From Telopea speciosissima (lineage: Eukaryota; Streptophyta; Magnoliopsida; Proteales; Proteaceae), in contig NC_057921.1 of assembly GCF_018873765.1 (NCBI RefSeq), positions 64,531,557-64,595,556 on the forward strand: DNA of 64,000 bases, in the 5' to 3' direction. Shown piece by piece: positions 45,370-56,700 of the stretch. The position numbers and the translations under genes were made by a program. The notes beneath the pieces are model-generated. The model searched no databases and had not been told where the DNA came from. It saw only the letters and a list, made by a program, of their open reading frames with translations. The first letter of the stretch is position 1. Each line of letters begins with the position of its first letter.

Positions 45370-46398
45370 AAATTAACAACTCATAGAGCGGATGTAGGTG
45401 TGGCACACATGTGCACATGTTTGGGATTAATTCTAAATTGATTGGGACTGATTCCTATCGGTCTTTTACCTTCGAAATATTTAATTCCATTTTAAAATTA
45501 CTGTTTTTTTATTTTGATTTTGAACCGTTTTAAACATGTCATATCAAACTTTTTTGTCGTTCCTTCATATTTTAACTTACTATGGTCATGAATCATGCCT
45601 TACCAAAAAAAAAAAAAGGGTCATGAATCATGGGAAATTGAAAGAAGCAGTTATGAAGCAGTCAAGTCTAAGACTTTGGGTGGTTTGAAGCCATCACAAT
45701 CCCAAAACTCATTTAAGAAACCAAACCAACCTATACTAATCCACATCGTACAACAACGTGGAACATGATCTCTTGTCTCTCACCCAAATTCACAATTTCA
45801 CAAAGTAGGAAAAGTGATAGATATATCAACCTTCCTTGATGACAATGCCACTATTGCATGCTATGCTTGTGCTTGGATGTGGTGCATGTGTATGCTGCGC
45901 TTCCTATGTATATGAATCAACAGAATTTATGTTGAAAACAACTAGACATATATAATAGATAGAGATATATATTGTGGTCGGCCTAGGGTTCTCGATTCAT
46001 AGCTCTGCAACTTGGACCCCTCGATCCCTAGCTTACATCTCAATTATTTGGTAGGTAGTTCTGATCACTCTGAGAATTGAAGAACTTGAACTCTTGAAGT
46101 GGAGGGAAGGGATAAAATAAAGGCAATAAATTAAAGCAAATTAATCCACGGAATTATCTGCAACTTTGATATGGAAAGCTGCAAATCAATCATTAACTCA
46201 TACATGGACTAATGATAGCATCATATGATCACCCAATCCATTATTGTTCTCATATATACCCGGGTATTTGAGATTGAGTATATATATATACACCGGGTAT
46301 CTTGTTCCTTACAATTAAAGACGGATCTGACACGTACAACTAGCCCCATGTGAAATGGTAAGAGTCCGTAGTTCCAAGAGGGAGAAGGATATCCTGGG

Positions 46399-46452
46399 TT
46401 GGACCTCAACCCCGAGTCATGAATGGCATTCAAAATAGTGAATATTGGAATC
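46399..46452 (+). pseudogene. Gamma-tubulin exon 2 scrap at unit junction
   Basis: About 54 bp (CCCCGAGTCATGAATGGCAT, TCAAAATAGTGAATATTGGAATC) matches exon 2 of the gamma-tubulin gene at about 54886-54939, with roughly 45 of 54 positions identical. It lies exactly where B1 homology ends and A3 homology begins (ATCAACATCGG). It has no flanking splice sites or further tubulin sequence. Confidence 0.8.
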
Positions 46453-46789
46453 AACATCGGGTACTAGCGAGATCTTTAATCTTGTGGGTGGAGAGATTCG
46501 CTATCAGTCCCATTTATTATTAAGCATCAGATCGAGTTCAGAAACGTTAATATCTAAAAGTGACACTCCTAGTTTCTTGTAAAAGTAATATGCAAAGACC
46601 CTCTTTCTTTATTATTGAAGTTGAGACGCTTTGGTTGGTTGGTTGGTTCTCGTAGACAATCAATCAATCAATGCCCACCAACACCGAGTTCTTTCTCTCT
46701 CCCTCTACAAAAAGGCCACCGTTTCATCGGAATTTGGCAAGAGGTGGAGGTTGCAGGGACACCCTACTCTCTCTCTCTCTCTCTGGCTC

Positions 46790-46797
46790 TATATAAA
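46790..46797 (+). promoter_or_regulatory. TATA box of A3 pseudogene
   Basis: TATATAAA 69 bp before the ATG in the conserved GGCTCTATATAAAAGGCC context; a 4-bp GGCC duplication follows it. Confidence 0.7.
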
Positions 46798-46858
46798 AGG
46801 CCGGCCACCGTTTCAAAGGAATTTGGAAACAGGTGTGGAGTTTCCAGAGACAGTTTGA

Positions 46859-47104
46859 ATGGAGTCAATTGTAGCAACTGCCACGGCTGCCGGTGTAGGC
46901 GGAGGAAGAGGAGCAAAAGGAGAGAAGAGCGGAGAGCAGTACGGATACTTTCAGATGCCACTGCATTACCCGAGATACACGAAAGCGGAGTACGAGACGA
47001 TGCCAGAGTGGACTGCTTGATTGCCTGCTCTCACAGTATGGACTCCCTCTTCTTGGAGATGTTCACCAGAAGCGCAACTTTGCTATCGGAACTTTCCTCT
47101 GGTG
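46859..47104 (+). pseudogene. DUF7722-type gene, A3 copy, frameshifted
   Basis: The frame starts like A1/A2 (MESIVATATAAGVGGG) and keeps MPLHYPRYTKAEYETMPEW, the more usual family form MPEW, but a small deletion just after GAGTGG shifts the frame and it stops at 47018-47020 after 53 codons. The remainder (YGLPLLGDVHQKRNFAIGTFLW) is still readable in another frame up to about 47104. A 53-residue product is possible but lacks the second half of the domain. A3 is more diverged from A1 and A2 than those are from each other. Confidence 0.8.
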
Positions 47105-47726
47105 ATCTTACTGATCGTCTGATCAGAATATCATCAGATCACTCACAATGGCTTGCAGAAGTTTATGCTTAATTAGTTAGGCCAAGTATTATCTTATTTG
47201 AGTAGAATCGTATCCAGCTTTTATGTACAGAAGATAGTTAATAGAAGATGAAGTTCCCTATCTACTCTTCTTCTCCTTTCTATGTTTTCGATCAGTTTTT
47301 CCTCTCCTTTGTATGTGTTTTCAAGTGTTTTCGATGGAAAAACCAAGTAAAATTTTATAGGGCAAGGGATCGCCTCGCATTGGCATTGGTGTCTACACAC
47401 CCAACCAACTAGAGGTGCGAGAGGCTTCCTCGATAGGGGCAGGGTAAGTCAGTCATTACACCTGCGACTGTGTCTGTGCCACTCAGATAGCTACGCCGTA
47501 GAAGATCCACATCAAAACCAATCCTAGTGCTTGAATAGGTTTTATATTATCCAACCTTATTAAAGCCTAAATTAACTATTAAGTGGAGAGGTCCAACTGA
47601 TTCATGGAATCATTGAAGATCCCTATTATTGGAATTGGTAGCGGTGCTTGTCACGTTTTTATTAATCGATTTGTGACGTTGGCAAGCTCCTCCGTTTTTT
47701 TCTCCAGGGGAAGCTCTGCTAGAAGT

Positions 47727-47920
47727 GGATGCAGATCGTCTACGGTGCAGCTGCCCATCCTGCCTGTGCTGCGAAGATATAAGGCTGCACGCAAAGACCG
47801 CTTTATCCTCACTCGGATACGTAAGGCTCTCGGACAGGGGTAAGACGGTCTTTGCACACAACCCTGTGTCTATGCAGCACAGGCAGGGTGGGCAGCTGCG
47901 CTGTAGACAATCCAAATCCA
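47727..47920. mobile_element. hAT-type foldback MITE, copy 2 (in A3)
   Basis: A 194-bp element (GGATGCAGATCGTCTACGG ... CTGTAGACAATCCAAATCCA) with inner arms GCAGCTGCCC / GGGCAGCTGC. Perfect 8-bp repeats CTAGAAGT flank it (47719-47726, 47921-47928). The empty site is seen in A1 and A2 (GGCTAGAAGTAGGACT). Confidence 0.9.
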
Positions 47921-48393
47921 CTAGAAGTAGGACTCCACCCATGGTGAAGGGATTCCCTACCTTCATTGCCGTTGGATGAACTCCTAAAGGCATGAATGAC
48001 TTCGCACAATAGGAAGGGCGGATAATATTAATCTAAGATTTCCTTTACACCAATATGAAGAAAAACTTTATCCAAAGGATTTTATAGGAGATAACAATAG
48101 TGTGATCAAATCAGTAACAGAGGCCGGAAACTGTTATTGCTTTCTTGAGTCTCATCAAAGTCCAAAGACTCCAAATTATTATTATTATTATTTTTATATT
48201 ATAACATAAGAAAAGATAAACTTTACACGATAGCCAACTTGGTACATAAAACTTAATTACAGATATGAAGCATGAACTAATTAAGTGCCTTATGGGTTAA
48301 ATTAATTAATAACAGCTGGCGATGTCCACTTGTGAACTATATTCTGCAGAAACGAAAATGGAAGGGAAGCTCAAAGCTAGCTATAAAATATAG

Positions 48394-48666
48394 TCATTCA
48401 GATTCAGAGGGCCAGAGGAAGGCTCCCATGGCAAACTTTCTCTTGTGTGATAGATCCCCTATCACAGGCAGCCCATACTCGGAGAGAAGGCAGTCGAGCT
48501 GCCATTCCGGCATGGTCTCATAGTCGGATTTCTTGTACCTTGGATAGTGCAGTGGCATCTTGAAGCACCGGTTCTTCTCATTCCCTTGCTTCCCGTTTCC
48601 TCTGAATACCGTCGCCATTGTGTAATTAGCACAACCATTTAGGTGACCTGCAACTCCATTCATCAT
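48394..48666 (-). CDS. DUF7722-type small protein, B2 copy
   Basis: An intact minus-strand frame of 90 codons from ATG 48666 (a second ATG follows at once) to TGA 48394. The N-terminal part (MMNGVAGHLNGCANYTMATV) is unlike the A-type proteins. The core is FKMPLHYPRYKKSDYETMPEWQLDCLLSEYGLPVIGDL, then KRKFAMGAFLWP, in the full family form. The C-terminus SESE is acidic. An upstream in-frame extension to 48864 exists only because CT/GA tracts lack stops, so the later ATG is preferred; it lies about 80 bp downstream of TATAAAAGGG. This is the only B-type copy still open here. Function unknown. Confidence 0.75.
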   Translation of the reverse strand: MMNGVAGHLNGCANYTMATVFRGNGKQGNEKNRCFKMPLHYPRYKKSDYETMPEWQLDCLLSEYGLPVIGDLSHKRKFAMGAFLWPSESE

Positions 48667-48682
48667 CTTCTTCTTCACTTCT

Positions 48683-48757
48683 TCTCTCTCTCTCTCTCTC
48701 TCTTCCTTATAACTAATCAGTGCACTTGAAGGGAGGAGGGGGTTCCCTTTTATAGAT

Positions 48758-48806
<49 letters not shown>
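48683..48806. repeat. CT and GA tracts upstream of B2 gene
   Basis: A CT tract (48683-48703) lies next to the start codon and a GA tract of about 44 bp (48763-48806) just upstream of the TATA box. They are complementary and could pair in RNA or single-stranded DNA. Confidence 0.85.
48745..48754 (-). promoter_or_regulatory. TATA box of B2 gene
   Basis: Minus-strand TATAAAAGGG about 80 bp upstream of the chosen ATG, flanked upstream by the GA tract. Confidence 0.65.
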
Positions 48807-48808
<2 letters not shown>

Positions 48809-50545
48809 CACTCGAAGAAGAACACATCATGGAATGGAACATTAATAGCAGAAAGCGAAGCCATTTGAAATAGGGAAATTTATCCTCTCAAGTGCGGTGC
48901 ACCATACTTGGGAATCCAACCGTCCACCCAACACTTAAGAAGATAAAATGATGCCACTGCCCATGTTTTTATGGTTGAATTCCCATGTGTGGTGTGATGC
49001 ATTACCCAGTGCACCGCCTTTGAGAATATGAAAATCCTTTCAAATAGTCATGGTTATTATCATTTCTAAAATTAAAGGGAATAAGAAGACTGCAAGGCTG
49101 TGGCGTCTGCAGCCAGACACAAAGGGCAAAATAACCGCCCTACCCTCGTGAAATGAAAAATCTTATCCATGTTGGATGCCCCCATGTGCTTGGTCCCATG
49201 CTGGAGCAAGGGCTACACAGTCTGGTAGCTAGTAATCTCCCTCGATATATTATGGGAGAGGATTCTCTGAGCAAGCAACATAGAAGAGGACACAAATGAA
49301 GAGCAAGGAAGCGGTTTCGTACATAGGGGGCAAAGAGATAATTGCATGTGATCAAGGATGGCAGATAGATAGAGAGAGGATGCTAATGTACCCTCCACAA
49401 GTGGCTTGGCTTACAAAATCTTCCCCTTATATTATTTGATGCTTTAATTGATTACAAGGTATTGTAATACCATATATTTTTCTTAGAAGTTTTCTTTCAC
49501 ATCACTATGTTTAGTGAAGTATAACGTTTCACTATTTGCTACATGATAGTACATGGTTAGTCCATGTGATAGAGGATTAGGAAATCATCCCATTGACATA
49601 ATTTCAACTTAAAATGAGTATAAGAATTAGCTAAAATAACAAAAGATGTCATTTTGTATTTTCATTTGGTGACGTTTTGATAATACTACTAAAACTTTGA
49701 ATTAAGATATGAACAATTTTCCTTACTTACTCTACACCAAAATTTAACTATTGAGATTGAGATGTATGTGAAGTCTTCACTAAGCTTAGTGATACCTAAA
49801 AGATGTACAACAGTAGAAGGCTTACTTGTTTCCTTTCCTTCCACTTGGTTTCTTTCTTTGAATTTTCCGTTGCCAAACACCTCCTCAGTCCCTATCTGCG
49901 CAGATTAAGAGGGTTCAGTGCACCACACAGCTAGCCCTCAAGTGACTCTCCAATTATTAATAAAGAGTGTACGTGTTCTTCAGTTGGGTTGCTAGATTGC
50001 GTAGGCCGTAGGGCTGACATTATGGGTGGATAGAATTACTTGATAAGATTATCAAGAGATTGATATAAGAAAAATAAATAAATAAATAATTTGGGGCAAG
50101 AGTTTTTGGTGGGGAAGTTTGTCTCTTGCGTGCGTATGAGGCCAATGAGAGCTTGCACAATGGTCATTATCGCTTTTCATGTGGGTGGGGTGATCATTTC
50201 ACTCCCCTCTGTGGGGTGTAGGGTACTCACTTCCCCACAAAAAACTTTTTTTCTTAAATTTGTGTCTAAATTTGACAAGTAACTAATGTAAGCTATTCCC
50301 AATACGTCAAAAAATCATAATTGCCACAACTTAACTTAGATCATTTTATCTAACAACATCCAGCCAATACTAACTATTCATTATGGGCATGTGGGTGCAG
50401 CGCCAATACGAACTTGTGTGGGACTATTTTAGAGTTATTGGGATTGATTCCGATCGATCCGCCTCCGATACCAAGAGGCTTTTCCCTTTGAAATATTTGA
50501 TCATATTTGTTATTGTTCTTTTTGAATTTTGAGTCGCTTTAAAAC

Positions 50546-50722
50546 AGCGTCGGGGCCCTCTATTGCAGAGCTGCCCCTACTACCGTGTGCGCCCCAGACA
50601 CAACAAGGCGGTGAAAAGACCACCTCACCCCTGCCCGAGCGGGGATAAGGCGATCTTTTTCGGCTTACTGTGTGTGGGGTGCACAATTGTAGGGGCAGCT
50701 CGAAAGTAGAGGATCCAGATCC
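50546..50722. mobile_element. hAT-type foldback MITE, copy 3 (in B2)
   Basis: Inner arms AGAGCTGCCCCTAC / GTAGGGGCAGCT and outer GCCCTCTATTGC / AAGTAGAGGATCC. It is preceded by TTTAAAAC (50538-50545) and followed by TTTTAAAC (50723-50730). B1 has one TTTTAAAC at this place. Confidence 0.8.
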
Positions 50723-50730
50723 TTTTAAAC

Positions 50731-50920
50731 AGATCCAGATCATCTACGGTGCTACGGGCTAAGGGGCTTGAGCGGCGCACAAACTGGATGCCCTACAATG
50801 ACCGCCTTACCCCTGCCCGAGCACCTTGCCTAAGTGGGGGTAAAGCGATCATTGCAAGGCACCCTATTTGTGTGCCGCTTAGGCCGCTCTGGACAGGGCG
50901 CCGTAGACGATCTGAATTGC
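50731..50920. mobile_element. hAT-type foldback MITE, copy 4, adjacent to copy 3
   Basis: Ends AGATCCAGATCATCTACGG / CCGTAGACGATCTGAATT and inner ACCGCCTTACCCC / GGGGGTAAAGCGATC. It is flanked by TTTTAAAC (50723-50730) and CTTTAAAC (50921-50928), so three copies of the same 8-bp target bracket two elements in tandem. Confidence 0.85.
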
Positions 50921-51570
50921 CTTTAAACATGTCATATCAAACGAAGTGTTTTTTTTTCGTTCTCATTTTCAAGTATGGTCATGAATCATGAGACGTTGAC
51001 ACAAGAAGTTGCGAAGCAGTCAAGCTAAGACTTTGGGTGGTTTGAATCCAACAGAATCCCAAAACTCATTTAAGAGACCAACCTATTCTTATCCACATGT
51101 CCCACAACTGATCTCTTGTGTCTCACCCAAATCCACAAATTCACAAAGTCGGAATTAATGTTGATCAACCTTCCTAGATGACAATGCCACTGCAGGTGCT
51201 TGTGCTTGTGCTTGGATGTGGTGCATATGCTGCGTGTCCTATATATATGAATCAACAAAATTTATGTTGAAAACCACTAGACATAATACATAATTGTGAC
51301 CTAGGGTTCTCCATAGCTCTGCAACTTGGACCGGCCCCCTCTCATCTCAATTATTTGATAGGCAGTTAATGAAGTTTCCACATCTGTGGCTGCAAGAACT
51401 GATCACTCAGAATTGAAGAACGTAGAGAGGAGGGAAGGGATCAAAGGCAAAGCAAAGCAAATTAATCCACGGAATTATCTGAAACTTGATATGGAAACCT
51501 GCAAATCTCTAACTCATACATGGACTAATGATGGCATTACCCAATGACATTTGGTGGTAATCCATTGTGT

Positions 51571-53592
51571 TCGATCTTCGATCTCCATAATTGTTTTATA
51601 GATTAGACAACCAAACCAATGGAATTGAACTCAATGTTGGTTTCCACGCGAAAGTGATAAATTCATATAGGATTTTAATAGTTTGATGTGAAGGTTTATA
51701 AGGATTTAGGCATCCTCTCCTTAATACGAAACTTTCGTGTATAATCCTAATAACCTCCCCCTCAGGACTCTATGAGAGATTTTCCCTTCAAGTAAGGGAA
51801 AGACTCCAAGGTCCCACTTATCCATCAAACTGTCACTATTATGAGTTTGTAATTAAACACTTCAAAGTCTGAAACTACTAAATGCGATTGAGGAAATCAG
51901 ATTAGGTGATTATGTGAGAGTGGGATTGGTCTCCAGCTCCAATAAGGACGAAATTTTGCTACTACACTTATAGCAGAAATGTTCCTGTTAGGTATCTGCT
52001 AACAGCCAAGGAAATGAAATAATTCACATCTATTTTCAATCCATTTGAATACAAAAATACTTACCACATGGTAAATTGGATAGTGATGACTTTTTCTAGT
52101 CAGTAAATCCTGACTCCTCGTACTCACAATGTCAGTTTATCAAACTAGAATCAACTAAGTGGTAAAATAACGCTTATTTAACAGTCTAATTACCCAAAAA
52201 AAAATTATGGAAAAGAAATGAACGACTTACATTAATTGAAAACACGAGGGCAAAATATCAATATATTAAAGTGAGCATGATTAAATTTTTTAGTATGAAA
52301 TTTGACACGTGACTAAACTATGTAATTTCTTGGATGACAATATTTAGAATTACCACATCACCCTTCCACATATCACACATAGTGAATGGGCTCTGCTAAA
52401 ATTTTTTGCTCACAACGGAATTGAACGAATTTTTCATTAATTTTTATATTACAAGACTTCATTTCTACTGTTAGAAAAACAATTCTGTGAATCATTTATC
52501 TCAATTACACATGGGTTTTAGAATTCCATGGGGTTGGAGTAAGAGAGGTTTGAGGGATGGGGATTGGTTTGTAAAGCTCATAGTTTGGGTGTGGCTCTTG
52601 AGTCCCTTGGAAGCACTGGTGAAGCAAAACCAAGGGGGAGTTGCAGGGGTCTTGGGGTTCTACATGCCCCACCCCACTTTACTTTATCAGAATTTTCAAG
52701 TGGCCAGGGGTGCAATTAGGCAAAGCTGGGCTAAGTTGGACTGAGCCAGGTGTTTACCCTAGGTCCCCTTGACTAAGCCCAGGCCCAGATATATCGGGCT
52801 CAGCCTGGCCTACCCTTGATTGACCCTAGTTGGGCCTAGTTAGGTATAATTATAATGTTACAAGATTTTGCCCTCATTGAACTAATAGGATTTTACTTTC
52901 ATTAAAAGAAAAAATGCCTTATATTAAAATTACAATTTCTTTTTGATCAACTTTAGTTATAACAAGATTTAACCTATACATGCAGCTCTGAGCTGGGCCG
53001 GAATTAGACCAATATCTCAGTCCAAACTCCAAACCCGACATGGTCGGACTGCGAATCAAGAAATCTCAGCCCTAATCCTGCCCTCCCAGGCTCAAGATAG
53101 ACTTGAGGAGGTTCGGGTTCACCCGACTACACTTGCATCTCCTTCAAAAGAGAGACTTGATATGTGTTAATATGCTTTTTTTTTTTTTTGTTTCCTTTAC
53201 TTTTCTTTTCTTGGCTTCCAAACACAGCTTATCTCAAGTAACGAGAGAGGGTCCATGGAATTCATCTTCACAAATAACCATTGGGAGGTGTGTCAGTGTC
53301 CTATGATCGTGGGGCTGTGGGCTATCGAGAGTCGAAAGTCGAGAATCGAGACTCAGAGCAGTCCATTAAGGTTAAGATTTTCTAAGTTAGACACCCCAAT
53401 GATGTAGGAGGGCACGCCATGCGGACTAGCCAATAGCAAAGAGAAGGAAACCAAAGCCAAAATGATTCCCATCAAGTGAGGATACTTTGGTACATTCACA
53501 TTCCATTGAGTAGAATGAGGGCAATGCACTCCTAGGGCGCAGTATATCAGGATTCACTCATGATAATTAGCCGGCAAAAAACGATGAGTCCA
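51571..53592. other. Intergenic region between the array and gamma-tubulin
   Basis: No supported gene. Bases 52710-53100 contain degenerate GGGCTAAGTTGGACTGAGCC / GGCCTACCCTTGATTGACC-type sequence resembling the MITE at 45117. The 85-codon frame at 52487-52744 has no recognised family. A short GAGTCGA-type repeat lies at 53325-53355. Confidence 0.4.
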
Positions 53593-53600
53593 TATAAAAG
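53593..53600 (+). promoter_or_regulatory. TATA box of gamma-tubulin gene
   Basis: TATAAAAG, 151 bp before the ATG, predicts a 5' UTR of about 115-120 nt. No other TATA-like site lies nearer. Confidence 0.6.
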
Positions 53601-53743
53601 GCGCACCCCAACTTGAGCTCATAATTTCAGTAGCTTTGCTTTTTCCCTCTCTTTTTAAAAATTGAGCCGCGGAGACCGAGAGTGAGGATTGAGGAAGAAG
53701 AAAGAAACCAAACGCAGGAGACCTAATCTTCCGAAGCTCAACC

Positions 53744-56700
53744 ATGCCTCGAGAGATCATAACTTTGCAGGTTGGACAATGTGGAAATCAGATCGGGATG
53801 GAGTTCTGGAAGCAGCTCTGCCTGGAGCACGGCATCAGCAAGGAAGGGATTCTCGAAGATTTCGCTACACAGGTTCACTTCTTCTGCTTTGATCTTCACT
53901 GATTCATTGTTTCGTATATGTTATCATTTTCCAGATCCTATTCGCCTGCTTGAGTTTTCGTTGCTTGTATCATTTTGTTTCGATCGAAGTGCTAGGTTAG
54001 ACTCTGAAATCGGTATTTGAACGTTTATTTCAGAAGAATGCGTCAAAATTGAAGTCGTTACTCGAAAAATCTACTGATTGAAGTAAAAATGTGTTACTAT
54101 TTTAGTCTCCAATTTTGCTTGTTAAAGTGGCTGTCGAACTTTTATTGGAAATGTGATTCTATTGAAAGCCATTTCAGCTGCAGATCTTCTGTTTCTGCTA
54201 AAAACTGTGATGCTTTGGTTCATGTTACAGTTTAACTGCTCTTTTAAATTATTTACTCACTCTTTTATCATTCAATTTCTCTGAAGTATGATGTATCCCC
54301 AAGTAATTTTAGTCTATCCATTATCGCTGCAGATTAGGATTTGTTGCTTTCTCAAAATTCTCAACCCCCCCCCCCCCACCCCCTTCTGTAAAATTCTCAT
54401 TTCTAGGAATGCCATTGAACTATTTTGCTGCAAGTATAATTGCTTTAGTCAGTCTCCAGGAGATTTTGAAAAGTAAGTAGACATGATGGTTTAAACATGG
54501 TTAAACAAGCATAAAAGTGTAAGTGGGAGGGGCTTCAAAGTGCTGACTTGACTAATGTATGGCACTGCAACACACAATAAGTTGCAGATTTACATGGCAG
54601 TTTAATTTTTTTTTAAATTTGTTGATAGATTAAAAAGTTACATCATTTGGTCATTCTCTCGAAATTTTTAACATATTTCCCCTTTTTTTTTTTTAAAACA
54701 ACTATAATTTTACTCATTTACATGTTTAAGGAATTCAATATCAAAATTATTAGAACTTACTGTATTAGTTATGACTAGCTTACATTGGTATATCTTGTAT
54801 GGATGTTGTAGGGGGGTGACAGGAAAGACGTTTTTTTCTATCAAGCTGATGATCAACACTACATACCACGAGCGCTTCTGATGGACTTGGAGCCCCGAGT
54901 CATTAATGGCATTCAGAATAGTGAATATCGGAATCTCTACAATCATGAGAACATATTTGTCTCAAATCATGGTGGTGGTGCCGGAAATAATTGGGCTAGT
55001 GGGTATCACCAGGTTCGTTTTTAGGTCTTTGTATGCTAACTGTTTCTGTACTCATATGTTGTCTAGTATTGGTGGAAAAATTTTGAATATACTTTTATTG
55101 AGATTGTATTATGAGTCTGTTTGTATACTTGAGAAGTAGTCATTGAAAGTTCTCTCTTATTTAAAGAGCTTTCCTTGATTTTCTTTGGGTCTTTTATGAT
55201 TAATAGTCATACCCTGGTGTTCTCTTGTTAACACTAGCTCTTTCAATACAATTGCCTCCTGTGCCATTTTGATGAAATCTTGTTGTTATGCAATGATTTG
55301 TAGGTTCAAAACAGTGCAAATGTTGCAGATAAAACATGATTCCACAAGCTGCCTTTTTCTTAGGCATTTAATCCATTTATTCAATATTAAAATACTAAAT
55401 TTAATTTGGAGAGAGATACACTGGCACATAGTTTTATGGCATAGATCTCTTTAAACCGTATATGAGCTTCTTATCCTTCCATCTACAAGTAACAAACTAA
55501 TGAATTAAATTAAGGAAGGCTCCACTGGTATGAGACATGCCAATTTTTAATAATTTTCTGTATGAAGATAGATGATGGTGAAAACTCTGCAGGGGCATGT
55601 GCAATTAGAAAAAAAGTGTGTTTCATATAAATTTATGAACTAATATATATATATATATATATAAAGGTGTAAATAGAAATTGGGGGAGTGTGAGGTGGCT
55701 AGAGATAGTGCTTATGTTTTAGGAAATTTCAAGAAATAAAAAAATTTTAAAAAATGACTTTTAGGAACATAGAACAAATTAAAATATAAACTCCTAAAAA
55801 AGGGGGGTCACGAGGATTGGTATTTTGGAAGCAAGATGTCCGAATCTCAATGACACCAGTTTCCTGTAAGTAAAGGTCTTGCAAAAATGGTTGAATTACG
55901 TAGTTCAATTTCAGAATGACCCATACAGAGTCTTTTTTGTTTTGCCAACATCAAGTCCATCTTTGTGATTCCACAAACTAGTCTATATATTCCAATGTCT
56001 GAAGTTTTAAGCTTTCTATTGCATGTTCAATAATGGGAGAATTGTCCCTTACTCTTTGTGCACTGTTAACCTTTTAAAAAATTCTTGAGTTATTGACATG
56101 GAACTATTAATCCCTATTCAGGGAGAGCAGGTTCAAGAGGAAATAATGGACATGGTTGATAGGGAAGCAGATGGAAGTGATAGTCTTGAGGGTTTTGTTT
56201 TATGCCATTCAATAGCTGGAGGAACTGGCTCAGGTTTTCCATCCTCTTTCTCTCTACCTCTCTTCGTTCAATCTTTTGAGCTCCTTGTTTTAAATGGATT
56301 TGTCGTACAATGTATCAATTTTCTTTTTTCCATAGAAACTTCATAGTGCTGTCAATTTGGAGTTCGTGTTTTATTAATTACTTGCTTAAGTGCAGGAATG
56401 GGTTCATATTTATTGGAGACTCTAAATGATCGCTACAGCAAAAAACTTATTCAGACATACAGTGTATTTCCTAACCAGATGGAGACAAGTGATGTGGTGG
56501 TCCAGCCATATAACTCACTCTTGACTCTTAAGCGGCTTACACTGAATGCTGATTGTGTTGTTGTTCTTGACAATACTGCACTGAATAGGATAGCAGTAGA
56601 ACGCCTTCATCTATCTAATCCTACCTTTGCACAAACAAATTCTTTGGTTTCGACTGTAATGTCTGCAAGCACAACCACTCTTCGGTATCCGGGGTATATG

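Larger units (their letters stand above)
43041..46250. repeat. Array unit B1 (B half)
   Basis: Homologous to B2 (48157-51570): same order of minus-strand small gene, CT tract, TATA, and downstream AT-rich flank ending in AATTAATCCACGGAATTATC and ACATGGACTAATGAT. B1 has its own MITE at 45117; B2 has two others at 50546. Confidence 0.8.
46447..48156. repeat. Array unit A3 (A half, shortened)
   Basis: Begins at the sequence equivalent to A2 38807 (AATCAACATCGG.TACTAGCGAGAT), so the first 1.2 kb of the A half is missing. It carries the A3 pseudogene and then joins B2. Confidence 0.8.
48157..51570. repeat. Array unit B2 (B half)
   Basis: Homologous to B1 and joined directly to A3, as B1 is to A2. 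It shows the empty site of the B1 MULE near 48152. It ends near 51570, after which the sequence is unique. Confidence 0.8.

Noticed and set aside
48667..48864. Upstream extension of the B2 small protein
   Set aside because: The extension crosses GA/CT tracts and the TATA box; the ATG at 48666 agrees with B1 and with family starts.
52487..52744. 85-codon plus-strand frame with Trp/Gly-rich sequence
   Set aside because: No family recognised, no promoter or splice context, adjacent to degenerate MITE-like sequence.
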